Assembly (NCBI RefSeq): GCF_018588585.1
Contig: NZ_JAEUFG010000004.1
Coordinates: 124,001 to 188,000 of the forward strand
Direction: 5' to 3'
Length of the DNA stretch: 64,000 nucleotides
Source: Bacillus sp. SM2101
GTDB lineage: Bacteria > Bacillota > Bacilli > Bacillales > SM2101
Positions within the stretch are counted from its first letter, which is position 1. Every line of letters begins with the position of its first letter. The notes below the pieces were generated by a model. The model was not told where the DNA came from. It searched no databases and saw nothing but the letters and a program-made list of their open reading frames with translations. This document shows positions 20,410 to 28,407 of the stretch, piece by piece. The position numbers and the translations under genes were made by a program.

Positions 20410-20439
20410 ATTCTATCACGCTTCATTTATATGTGTCAA
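20410..20439 (-). promoter_or_regulatory. probable promoter of the S-box-metNPQ transcript
   Basis: TTGACA (20439-20434) and TAGAAT (20415-20410) on the minus strand are 18 bp apart. This would leave about 70 nt before the aptamer, longer than usual, so a second promoter closer in is possible. Confidence 0.5.
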
Positions 20440-20489
20440 TGAATATCTTTATGGAATTTACATCCAAAACACATATCAATTCACCCGAA

Positions 20490-21794
20490 TTATTTACTTT
20501 GAGTTAGTCCTGTAGCTGTCTCTATTGCTTGCTCTAAGTCTTCTAATAGGTCGTCAATATTCTCAATTCCAACTGACAACCTTATCAAATCTTCCGTTAC
20601 ACCTGAAGATTGTAAGCCCTCAGTACTTAATTGTTGATGTGTTGTACTTGCTGGATGGATAATCAAGCTCTTAGCGTCACCTACGTTTGCTACATGCGAC
20701 CATAGCTTCACATGATTAATTACTTTAGCGCCTGCTTCTCTCCCTCCTTTAATGCCGAACACAACGATGGACCCACTACCTTTTGGTAAATATTTTTTAG
20801 CAAGTTCTTTTGCAGGATGATCTTTATGGTCGGGATACAAAACCCACTCTACAGCAGGGTGTTTCGCTAAATATTCAACGACTTTCCTGGCATTATTAAT
20901 ATGTTCTTTCATCCGTACATGTAATGTTTCTAGTCCAAGGTTAAATTGATAAGCATTAAATGGACTTAATGAAGCACCTAAATCCCTTAATAATTGCACC
21001 CTAGCTTTGACGATATATGCACTTTCTCCAAGTGCTTCTGCGTATATAAGATTATTGTAGCTTGAGTCAGGGGTTATAAAGTCTGGGAACTTCTCAGAAT
21101 TCCAATTGAATTTGCCTCCATCAACGATTATTCCCCCTAAAGTCGTACCATTTCCTAAAAGCCACTTTGTAGCAGAATGAATGACAATATCAGCACCATA
21201 GTCAATCGGTCTACATAGATAAGGAGTAGCAAATGTATTATCAATGATTAGCGGAATTCCAGCTTCGTGAGCAATTGAAGCAACCTTCTCAATATCCAAT
21301 ACGTGTAAGCTTGGATTACCAATTGTTTCAGCAAATATCGCTTTTGTTTTAGAAGAAATGGCCTTTGCAAAATTTTCAGGTTTGGAAGGGTCAACGAAGT
21401 GAGTTGTTATACCATATTTCGGCAATGTGTTAGCTAATAAATTATACGTTCCACCATATAAAGTAGCTGCTGCAACAATTTCATCATCTACTCCTGCTAG
21501 ATTAAGAATCGCAGTCGTTATAGCAGCCATTCCACTTGATAATGCTAATCCACCAATTCCACCTTCAAGTAATGCCACTCTTTCCTCCAAAACAGTTACA
21601 GTAGGGTTGTGTATCCGTGAGTAAATATATCCTTCTTCTTGGAGTGAGAATAAATTTGCTGCATGGCTCGTATCCTTGAATCTAAATGCATTTGATTGAT
21701 AAATTGGTACTGCTCTTGCACCTGTCACTGGGTCAGCTTCTAATCCTCCATGGACACTCAAAGTTTCTAAACGATAATCTTTCTCCTTACGCAT
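20490..21794 (-). CDS. metY: O-acetylhomoserine aminocarboxypropyltransferase MetY-like
   Basis: This is a PLP enzyme of the Cys/Met metabolism family that makes homocysteine from O-acetylhomoserine and sulfide. The 434-residue length and the insert-bearing sequence are typical of MetY rather than the shorter cystathionine synthases. Visible motifs are LSSGMAAI, the PLP-lysine block VIHSATKWLLGNGTTLGG, and SVGIENIDDLLEDLEQA near the end. GGGGAAG precedes the ATG. It overlaps the end of the upstream small gene by 8 bp, so the two form an operon. It is not downstream of the S-box, which serves metNPQ, so its control is unclear. Confidence 0.93.
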   Translation of the reverse strand: MRKEKDYRLETLSVHGGLEADPVTGARAVPIYQSNAFRFKDTSHAANLFSLQEEGYIYSRIHNPTVTVLEERVALLEGGIGGLALSSGMAAITTAILNLAGVDDEIVAAATLYGGTYNLLANTLPKYGITTHFVDPSKPENFAKAISSKTKAIFAETIGNPSLHVLDIEKVASIAHEAGIPLIIDNTFATPYLCRPIDYGADIVIHSATKWLLGNGTTLGGIIVDGGKFNWNSEKFPDFITPDSSYNNLIYAEALGESAYIVKARVQLLRDLGASLSPFNAYQFNLGLETLHVRMKEHINNARKVVEYLAKHPAVEWVLYPDHKDHPAKELAKKYLPKGSGSIVVFGIKGGREAGAKVINHVKLWSHVANVGDAKSLIIHPASTTHQQLSTEGLQSSGVTEDLIRLSVGIENIDDLLEDLEQAIETATGLTQSK

Positions 21795-22164
21795 TTTTTT
21801 CTTCCCCTTCCCCTTTAATATTTAAAGCAAATAAAGATTCTAGTAAAAGAATGTATCTGAATTTCCCTTGGCAAATGATACTTTGTCGACTTATCAATTT
21901 TTGTAACTTTTCTTTACCAGATAACAATTCGTAAAACTGTTGAGGTTCAGCACCTAATGAAATGTCTGCAGGACTTTGTTGCCGATTGCTCAACTCCAAT
22001 CCCCTTGCTGTTAACACAACTTGAACTTTCTCTTTATTACTTTCAAAATTAACAATGATTGTTTGGTTAGGTAGGAGTAGGTTTAAGTGTGAATTTTGAA
22101 CGAACCTATTATTAAACTCGTTAAGAAATAAACTAAGTTCCATACATTCAGTTACGAAAAACAT
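21787..22164 (-). CDS. small SCP2-like protein, yusD-position gene
   Basis: This 125-residue protein resembles the SCP2/sterol-carrier fold weakly: the block SPADISLGAEPQQFYELLSG, then KEKLQKLISRQSIICQGK, then LLLESLFAL follows that family's pattern. It occupies the place of yusD in the B. subtilis order. The first ATG is at 22164 without a clear Shine-Dalgarno; a second ATG at 22143 is equally possible. It overlaps metY by 8 bp. No function is known to me. Confidence 0.6.
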   Translation of the reverse strand: MFFVTECMELSLFLNEFNNRFVQNSHLNLLLPNQTIIVNFESNKEKVQVVLTARGLELSNRQQSPADISLGAEPQQFYELLSGKEKLQKLISRQSIICQGKFRYILLLESLFALNIKGEGEEKNA

Positions 22165-22838
22165 ATGACTAGCTGTTCTACATGTGTATAGGAGTACTTC
22201 ACCAATTCATACAACCTAGTACAACAAACAAGTAATATATTTTCGGTAACTTCTCTCCCCCCTCGTTCCTTAGAATTATAAGTAAGTGTGCAAATGTTTA
22301 GACCATCTTCTACAAGCGTCGGAACCATCCCATAGAAAGAAGACTATTCAATTTAGTTAACGTGTTTATTATCTAAATTGTATAGGCTCTTTAGCTGGAC
22401 AGCCAAAAGAGTAAAGGACTTTTATATCCTCTATTAACTGAACCTTAGGTCACTTTTGCTCTTCTAGGTACGTGAAACAACTCGTAACGCTAAACATCCT
22501 GTAAAGCTTAAGTTCAACAAAATATTTTTATTATTTTAAAATTTTCGATATTTCAAGGCAAACTCCTTCAAGAAATTAAAAGTAATGCCGAGCTACCTAT
22601 TTCTGAACGCTCACTCCCTTGATGAGATTCAGGTTTTCCACAACTGAATTTGTTTTTGTTGAAATTACTGGAGGAGTATGGAAGCTGACCTAGATAAAAG
22701 GACTCTATCATCCCTCACAAGGAATAGAGCCACCTAATCTGAAGCGAGTTTTTCCATCATATGATTGGATAAATGGCCTCGAGGAGAATGGCTCTAAAGT
22801 CTGGAAATAAGATATAGTTTTTTAATAGAGAACAAATG
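22165..22838. other. 674-bp gap without recognisable gene
   Basis: I checked both strands for short reading frames with ribosome sites and for S-box or T-box cores and found none convincing. Short in-frame stretches interrupted by stops (for example near 22560-22620) hint at a decayed gene, but none is identifiable. The part next to 22164 must hold the promoter of the yusD-like/metY operon. Confidence 0.4.
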
Positions 22839-23144
22839 TTAATCTAGGTCCTTTAAGTGCTTATATAATACGTCTACGGATTGAAAAGCATAGATACGCT
22901 TAATGACCATATTATTTTTAAATATGAGCAAGCACGGTACACTTTGAATTTCGTACCGTTCTGCCATGTCAGGAACATAGTTAACATCCACTTTACCAAA
23001 CTCTATTGAAGGTACAATTTCTTTTACAACGCCAAGCATTCGTTCTGCTAATTGACAAGTTCCACAAAGTGGCGTATAGAAATATACTCCCTTTAAACCT
23101 GAAGCTTGTAAAACCTTGTTTATTTGGTCTGTCCATTGCTGCAT
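22839..23144 (-). CDS. yusE: thioredoxin-family protein YusE-like
   Basis: This 101-residue single-domain thioredoxin-fold protein has the active-site motif CGTC (residues 27-30) in FYTPLCGTCQLAERM and the cis-Pro loop SVPCLLIF with an extra Cys before the Leu. A CGTC rather than CGPC centre suggests a role other than bulk thioredoxin. AAGGGG precedes the ATG. It is 14 bp after the toprim gene in the same direction, as in the yusE-yusF pair of B. subtilis. Confidence 0.85.
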   Translation of the reverse strand: MQQWTDQINKVLQASGLKGVYFYTPLCGTCQLAERMLGVVKEIVPSIEFGKVDVNYVPDMAERYEIQSVPCLLIFKNNMVIKRIYAFQSVDVLYKHLKDLD

Positions 23145-23158
23145 AATGCTTAAACCCC

Positions 23159-23506
23159 TTATAAGTATTGTCTTTTCACTATAAAATTTGCACGGAATAA
23201 AACTGCTGCAATATGTTTTAACGGAGCAGCTGCAACTTCACGATACACTTTATCAATATAAATATGTTGCGCTTCTGGAAACTCTCTTTTAAATTGCTGA
23301 CGGAGCTTGTTACCAGCTTCATCAGCATCAACAAGAACAAATACATCTTGATGAAATGTTGAATCAATAATTTCGTCCAATTTAGTCACACTTAGCGTCC
23401 CATTTGTACAAATGATTTCTATTGGTTCATTTAAAACGTTTTCGACTTGCTGTTTATCAGTTTTCCCTTCAACAATAATGACTTTATTAATCTCAATAAT
23501 CGCCAT
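23159..23506 (-). CDS. yusF: toprim-domain protein YusF-like
   Basis: This 115-residue stand-alone toprim domain keeps both metal-binding motifs: VIIVEGKTDK near the N-terminus and VLVDADEAG in the middle. Such small toprim proteins are related to the ribonuclease M5 and primase catalytic core, but their substrate is unknown. I start at the ATG at 23506 (MAIIEINK) because GAGGG is 8 nt upstream; longer starts lack one. It forms a pair with the thioredoxin gene. Confidence 0.82.
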   Translation of the reverse strand: MAIIEINKVIIVEGKTDKQQVENVLNEPIEIICTNGTLSVTKLDEIIDSTFHQDVFVLVDADEAGNKLRQQFKREFPEAQHIYIDKVYREVAAAPLKHIAAVLFRANFIVKRQYL

Positions 23507-23659
23507 CGACATCACCCTCGTTGAACAATTCATGAACTTAATAACTAATTTCACATTAGTAGTTTATGTTATTCAAACTACGAATCTACACGAAATATCT
23601 TCTCTTCTAAAACAGATAAGTGATACAAATTTCAAATAACGTTTATGAATTTTTGCACA

Positions 23660-23786
23660 GTCTCTTTTCATAACTTCGTTGCAATTTTGATGAGTATTAT
23701 GATAGCTCAAAAATTGTAAATATAGAAAGATGCCACGATTGTTAGATGTATACGTTCTCATTATCTTAACAATGCTAAAACAGCCA
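23660..23786 (-). repeat. interspersed palindromic repeat (copy K)
   Basis: This lies in the 366-bp gap between yusF and gcvH. TCTCTTTTCATAACTTCGTTGC at the left-hand side, a middle segment resembling the complement of GGCATCTTTTCT, and CAATGCTAAAACAGCC at the right-hand side match the dispersed family in inverted orientation. The rest of the gap holds the gcvH terminator and no gene. Confidence 0.5.
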
Positions 23787-23811
23787 GCATCATCGCCATA
23801 TTGTCTATGAA

Positions 23812-23841
23812 AAAACAGTGGAGCTGTTACCCCACTGTTTC
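23812..23841 (-). terminator. terminator of gcvH
   Basis: AAACAGTGG and CCACTGTTT form a 9-bp stem with a T-run on the minus-strand side, about 35 bp beyond the gcvH stop. Confidence 0.85.
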
Positions 23842-23872
23842 AAATATCGACCTTAATTTTGGTGAAGATAAC

Positions 23873-24256
23873 TTAATCTTCCTTTGTCATTTCCTCATAT
23901 TGTTCAGCTGACATTAAGCTTTCAACTTCACTCATATCAGCAGGCTTGATTACAACCATCCAAGCTTTTTCATATGGAGATTCATTTACGAATTCAGGCG
24001 TATCGTTTAAGTCTTCGTTAACTTCTAATACTTTGCCACTAATTGGAGCATATAATTCAGATACTGTTTTCACAGATTCAACACTACCAAATGGTTCATT
24101 GATTTCTAGTTCATCACCCGGTTCTGGTAATTCAACGAAAACAATATCTCCAAGTTCTGATTGAGCAAAATGAGTAATTCCTATGCGGACTTGATCTCCT
24201 TCAATACGTACCCACTCATGTTCTTCAGAATAACGCAATTCCTTCGGTGTATTCAT
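23873..24256 (-). CDS. gcvH: glycine cleavage system H protein
   Basis: GcvH is the lipoyl carrier of the glycine cleavage system, and in Bacillus also a hub that relays octanoyl/lipoyl groups to other complexes. The 127-residue protein has the lipoyl-lysine Lys63 in [12 protein letters not shown] and the N-terminal block RYSEEHEWV. The ATG at 24256 ([10 protein letters not shown]) has GGAGGG 9 nt upstream; an ATG ten codons earlier lacks a site. As in B. subtilis it is separate from the other gcv genes and lies between yusF-like and yusI-like genes. LipA at the window start would modify it. Confidence 0.96.
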   Translation of the reverse strand: MNTPKELRYSEEHEWVRIEGDQVRIGITHFAQSELGDIVFVELPEPGDELEINEPFGSVESVKTVSELYAPISGKVLEVNEDLNDTPEFVNESPYEKAWMVVIKPADMSEVESLMSAEQYEEMTKED

Positions 24257-24338
24257 TTCAACAATCCCTCCAACATTTATAATCATTTTATATATATTAA
24301 AAGATGACCGTTTTAACAGTACCTTCTAATTTCAATGA

Positions 24339-24692
24339 CTACCCCCAAGTGTCTTCAAATTGCTTTTCATTAAACCCTACCGTCACAGCACTGCCATTCG
24401 TTACGATGGGACGCTTGAGTAACATGCCATCACTTGCTAGAATATCTAATAATTCAGCCTCTGAAGCAGCTTTGACCTTATCCTTTAATCCAAGCTCACG
24501 ATACTTTTTCCCACTCGTATTAAAGAACTTTTTAAGTTCTAATCCACTTTTATGATATAATTCTTCGATTTTTTCTCTCGAAGGGGGATTATCAACAATA
24601 TGTAATTCTTCATAAGAAACATGATGTTCATCTAACCATTTTTTTGCTTTACGACATGTTCCACATTTCGGATACCAATAAAAAGATACCAT
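24339..24692 (-). CDS. yusI: Spx/MgsR/ArsC-family protein YusI-like
   Basis: This 117-residue thioredoxin-fold protein of the ArsC/Spx family has CGTC (Cys10, Cys13) at the N-terminus, giving the CxxC redox switch of Spx-type regulators. The ArsC-like core contains FFNTSGKKYRELGLK and the block LKRPIVTN. I use the ATG at 24692 (MVSFYWYPKC), which has GGTGG 6 nt upstream. Position beside gcvH matches yusI. It could be a redox-sensing RNA polymerase partner or a reductase; the sequence does not decide. Confidence 0.88.
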   Translation of the reverse strand: MVSFYWYPKCGTCRKAKKWLDEHHVSYEELHIVDNPPSREKIEELYHKSGLELKKFFNTSGKKYRELGLKDKVKAASEAELLDILASDGMLLKRPIVTNGSAVTVGFNEKQFEDTWG

Positions 24693-24825
24693 ATAATTCC
24701 ACCACCCAACGACTTTTTTTGAGGGTTTGCAAACGAGAAACTTGGTCAAAATTCCCCTCTTCAAATGAATATTATCATATTTTTAATTAAATGCATAATC
24801 AAGAATTCACTTGTTATAACCTTCT

Positions 24826-24989
24826 CAGTTTTATTCGTCTTTTATTTTGTTATTCCTGCAAGTCTTCTTGAGAAAAATATAACGTAAGTAACTAGGCCCT
24901 ATTGGACAGTACTAGTAACCTTTCATAATAAGACTCTTTGCTTAAAATAGCTCTTATTACGAAAAGCAACAATTTATGAGAACCCAGCC
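24826..24989 (-). repeat. interspersed palindromic repeat (copy F)
   Basis: This lies in the 463-bp gap between yusI and fadE. The right side (ACGAAAAGCAACAATTTATG, then CAGCC) is the complement of the family's left end; the left side is more diverged. The remaining gap holds only the fadE terminator. Confidence 0.5.
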
Positions 24990-25098
24990 TTTAAGTGGCT
25001 CTTTACGCAGGCTTTGTTGCCTTAATAACGATTTAAACGATGTATATCATTATCTCAGACGCCAGGTGTATATTTCTTAGTATTATATAGAGGTTTAA

Positions 25099-25127
25099 AA
25101 AAAGCTCCCATGTTACAGGAGCTTTTT
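25099..25127 (-). terminator. terminator of the fad operon
   Basis: AAAGCTCC and GGAGCTTT with flanking A and T runs form a short strong hairpin about 30 bp beyond the fadE stop. Confidence 0.88.
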
Positions 25128-25155
25128 TCAAGTAAAGGCCAACAGTTCGGTGTTG

Positions 25156-26940
25156 TTAAACTGTATAGCGTTCTGCTTCAATTAGTACTGCTGCAGCTTC
25201 ACGCTTTTTAGCAATTACGTTAATCGGAGTATAACGAGTGAACTTGCGTAGTGATGATAGCATCATGCGAAGTGTATCACCTTGCTCTGTTGCAACAAGT
25301 GTTTCTTTTGCATGCGCTTCGATTTCGTTAAATGCTTCTTGGCAATAAATTTGTGTATATAAAAGTTTTTGGTTGTTTTTCTCTAGCCCAGTTTTGTTGA
25401 TTGCTTTTTCTGTACGTAAGACAGTTGATTCCATGGCATATAAGTTGTTGACAATATCTGCAATATTAATTAGAATTTCTTGTTCTTTTTCGAGCTTTGG
25501 ACCAAATTTTTGCGCAGCTAAACCAGCTACCATGATGCCTATTTTCTTCGCATTTTTCACTAAATATTTTTCTTGTTCTAGTGGCTCATCACCAACCTCT
25601 TCAGGCATCATCATCATTAACTCTTCCTGTAAAGCTTGTGCTTTTTGTAATAGTGGAAGCTCGCCTTTCATTGCTTTACGTAAAAATGTTCCTGGTACGA
25701 GTAAGCGATTGATTTCATTTGTTCCTTCGAAAATACGATTAATACGAGAATCTCTGTATGCTCTTTCTACTTCATATTCAGCCATGAAGCCATATCCACC
25801 ATGAATTTGAACGGCTTCGTCAGCAATATAGTCAAGTGTTTCAGAACCCATTACCTTCCCAAGAGAACATTCAATCGCATATTCAGCAACTGCTTTCCCT
25901 ACTTCTTTGCCGTCTTTAACTTGTTCTGGTGTAAGAGCACCCATACGGTCTTCAAATAAACCAACTGTTCTATAGACAGAGCTTTCAGAAGCATATAATC
26001 TCGATGCCATCGTACCGAATTTTTCTTGAGTTAAAGAGAATTTAGATATTGGTGTTTTGAACTGTTGACGTTGGTTAGCATATTGAAGTGCTACTTCTAA
26101 CCCGCGTTTTGCTCCTCCTGTTGTCCCTACTCCTAGTTTGTAACGGCCAATGTTTAAAATATTGAAAGCAATAACATGACCTTTACCTGCTTCACCTAGA
26201 AGGTTTTCTTTTGGTACGTGTACATCTTCTAAAATGAGCGTACGAGTTGAAGAGCATTTGATACCCATTTTCTTTTCTTCAGGACCAGTAGACACTCCAT
26301 CAAAGTCACGTTCAACAATAAATGTAGAGAAATGCTCACCATCGATTTTTGCGTATACGACGAATACATCAGCGAAACCAGCATTTGTAATCCACTGCTT
26401 CTCTCCATTTAACACATAATGTGTACCTTCTGCATTAAGTTTTGCAGTTGTTTTTGCTCCTAATGCATCTGAACCACTACCTGGCTCAGTTAAGGCATAA
26501 GCAGCGATCTTTTCACCCACCGCTAGTCCAGGTAAATACTTCTTCTTTTGTCCTTCACTACCGAATAATACTATCGGTAATGAACCGATTCCAACATGAG
26601 CACCAAACGTAATTGAAAAGCCGCCTGATCTTGACATCTTTTCCGTAATTAGTGCTGAACTAATTTTATCTAACTCAAGACCACCATACTCTTCAGGAAC
26701 ATCTGCTCCTAATAGTCCTAGCTCACCCATCTGTTTTAATAGCTTAACCGAACGGTCAAATTCATGGTTTTCAATATGATCTAGTTGTGGCACAACCTCA
26801 TTAACAACAAAATCTTCTGTTGTTTTACCTATCATAATTTGTTCATCTGTATAATCCTCTGGTGTAAATACAGCATCTGAACTAATATCTTCAACTAAAA
26901 AGCTGCCACCCTTTACTAATTGTTTAGTTGTATCTGACAT
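25156..26940 (-). CDS. fadE: acyl-CoA dehydrogenase FadE
   Basis: FadE is the flavoprotein that performs the first oxidation of fatty acyl-CoA to 2-enoyl-CoA. The 594-residue protein has the acyl-CoA dehydrogenase core: YALTEPGSGSDA (FAD/substrate loop), KQWITNAGFAD, the helix block QIHGGYGFM and the catalytic-base region EGTNEINRLL. A C-terminal extension of about 180 residues is typical of this long bacterial type. AGGAGG precedes the ATG. It is last in fadN-fadA-fadE, with a terminator after it. FadR control is inferred from the operator at fadN. Confidence 0.95.
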   Translation of the reverse strand: MSDTTKQLVKGGSFLVEDISSDAVFTPEDYTDEQIMIGKTTEDFVVNEVVPQLDHIENHEFDRSVKLLKQMGELGLLGADVPEEYGGLELDKISSALITEKMSRSGGFSITFGAHVGIGSLPIVLFGSEGQKKKYLPGLAVGEKIAAYALTEPGSGSDALGAKTTAKLNAEGTHYVLNGEKQWITNAGFADVFVVYAKIDGEHFSTFIVERDFDGVSTGPEEKKMGIKCSSTRTLILEDVHVPKENLLGEAGKGHVIAFNILNIGRYKLGVGTTGGAKRGLEVALQYANQRQQFKTPISKFSLTQEKFGTMASRLYASESSVYRTVGLFEDRMGALTPEQVKDGKEVGKAVAEYAIECSLGKVMGSETLDYIADEAVQIHGGYGFMAEYEVERAYRDSRINRIFEGTNEINRLLVPGTFLRKAMKGELPLLQKAQALQEELMMMMPEEVGDEPLEQEKYLVKNAKKIGIMVAGLAAQKFGPKLEKEQEILINIADIVNNLYAMESTVLRTEKAINKTGLEKNNQKLLYTQIYCQEAFNEIEAHAKETLVATEQGDTLRMMLSSLRKFTRYTPINVIAKKREAAAVLIEAERYTV

Positions 26941-27060
26941 TTTAATTTCCTCCTATAAAATAATGTGTTGTTATTTATTCTATTGCAGTGCTAGTCATTC
27001 CCCTGTGACTAACACTGCTTTATGATTCCGACCAAATACCCCCTATTTGTTCCGAACACT

Positions 27061-28236
27061 CTATACTAATTCAAATACCCCAGCAGCACCCATTCCGCCA
27101 CCAATACACATCGTTACAATCCCAAATTGTTCGTTACGGCGTTTCATTTCATGAATAAGAGATAACGTAAGTTTAGCCCCAGTACAACCAAGTGGATGCC
27201 CTAATGCAATTGCCCCACCATTCACGTTAACCTTTTCTTCATCTAAACCTAATTCACGAATAACTTGAATTGATTGTGAAGCAAACGCCTCATTTAATTC
27301 GAATAAGCCAATATCAGCTAATTCTAACCCAGCTAATTTTAATGCTTTAGGAACAGCTACAACCGGTCCAACTCCCATGATTTCTGGCGGTACTCCACCG
27401 ACTGCAAATGAACGGAATTTAGCCATCGGCTTCAAGCCAGATGAATCAGCTTTTTCTCTATCCATCACCATCACCGCAGCTGCACCGTCACTCGTTTGTG
27501 AAGCATTACCAGCTGTTACAGATCCTGTGACAGAAAATGCTGGTCTAAGTTTCGCTAATCCTTCAACAGAGGAATCAGGGCGTACACCTTCATCTTGAGA
27601 AAATTGAATTGTTTTTTCTTGAACTTTATTGTCTTTACCTACAGAACGCATTGTTACGTCTACTGGTACGATTTCATCAGCAAACTTTCCTTCTGCAATT
27701 GCTTTCGCTGCTTTCTGATGGCTTCGCACAGCAAATGCATCCTGTTCTTCTCTCGTAATACCATATTTCATTGCAACTTGTTCAGCTGTATGACCCATGC
27801 CCATGTAATATTCTGGTGCACTCTCAGCAAGCTTCGCATTTGGACGAACAACATGCCCCATCATTGGTACTAAACTCATTGATTCTGCCCCACCAGCAAT
27901 AACTGTATCTGCGTGACCAAGCATGATTTTTTCTGCACCATAGGCAATTGTTTGTAAGCCAGATGAACAATATCTATTTACTGTAACTGCTGGAACGGTG
28001 TAAGGTAGCCCAGCAAGCGCCCCAATATTTCTAGCCATATTTAATCCTTGTTCTGCCTCTGGCATTGCACAACCAATGATTAAATCATCTATATTACCTT
28101 CATAGTTACCTGCACGTTTTAATGTTTCATTTACTGCAGCAGCCCCTAAATCATCAGGACGTACATCTTTTAATGTCCCTTTTTTCGCTTTACCAACCGG
28201 TGTTCGAGCACCAGCAACAATAACAGCTTCTCTCAC
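27061..28236 (-). CDS. fadA: 3-ketoacyl-CoA thiolase FadA
   Basis: FadA is a thiolase that cleaves 3-ketoacyl-CoA to acetyl-CoA and a shortened acyl-CoA. The 391-residue protein has the nucleophile Cys in [10 protein letters not shown] (near residue 88), the His motif [16 protein letters not shown] and the C-terminal acid/base Cys in [12 protein letters not shown]. The start is GTG at 28236 with a G-rich site about 7 nt before it; no ATG fits in frame. It lies between fadN (171 bp upstream) and fadE (120 bp downstream), all in one direction. Confidence 0.95.
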   Translation of the reverse strand: MREAVIVAGARTPVGKAKKGTLKDVRPDDLGAAAVNETLKRAGNYEGNIDDLIIGCAMPEAEQGLNMARNIGALAGLPYTVPAVTVNRYCSSGLQTIAYGAEKIMLGHADTVIAGGAESMSLVPMMGHVVRPNAKLAESAPEYYMGMGHTAEQVAMKYGITREEQDAFAVRSHQKAAKAIAEGKFADEIVPVDVTMRSVGKDNKVQEKTIQFSQDEGVRPDSSVEGLAKLRPAFSVTGSVTAGNASQTSDGAAAVMVMDREKADSSGLKPMAKFRSFAVGGVPPEIMGVGPVVAVPKALKLAGLELADIGLFELNEAFASQSIQVIRELGLDEEKVNVNGGAIALGHPLGCTGAKLTLSLIHEMKRRNEQFGIVTMCIGGGMGAAGVFELV

Positions 28237-28407
28237 ATCATTCCCCCGCTTTTCTCCGTATTTTTTCGAATAGGTGGAAGCATTTTTAGACGATGTTCAA
28301 AAACTATGCTTATTTAAGAAATACTGATCCACATAATTACTGCAAAACTCACATAGATGTTCTTTCCTAATCTCTATCCAGCCTTTTTGAACACATAGTA
28401 GTTATTA

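Noticed and set aside
22165-22838. Possible insertion-sequence remnant
   Set aside because: No terminal inverted repeats, target duplication or transposase motif could be identified.
23573-23761. 62-codon minus-strand frame between yusF and gcvH
   Set aside because: It has no ribosome site, overlaps repeat copy K and resembles no family.
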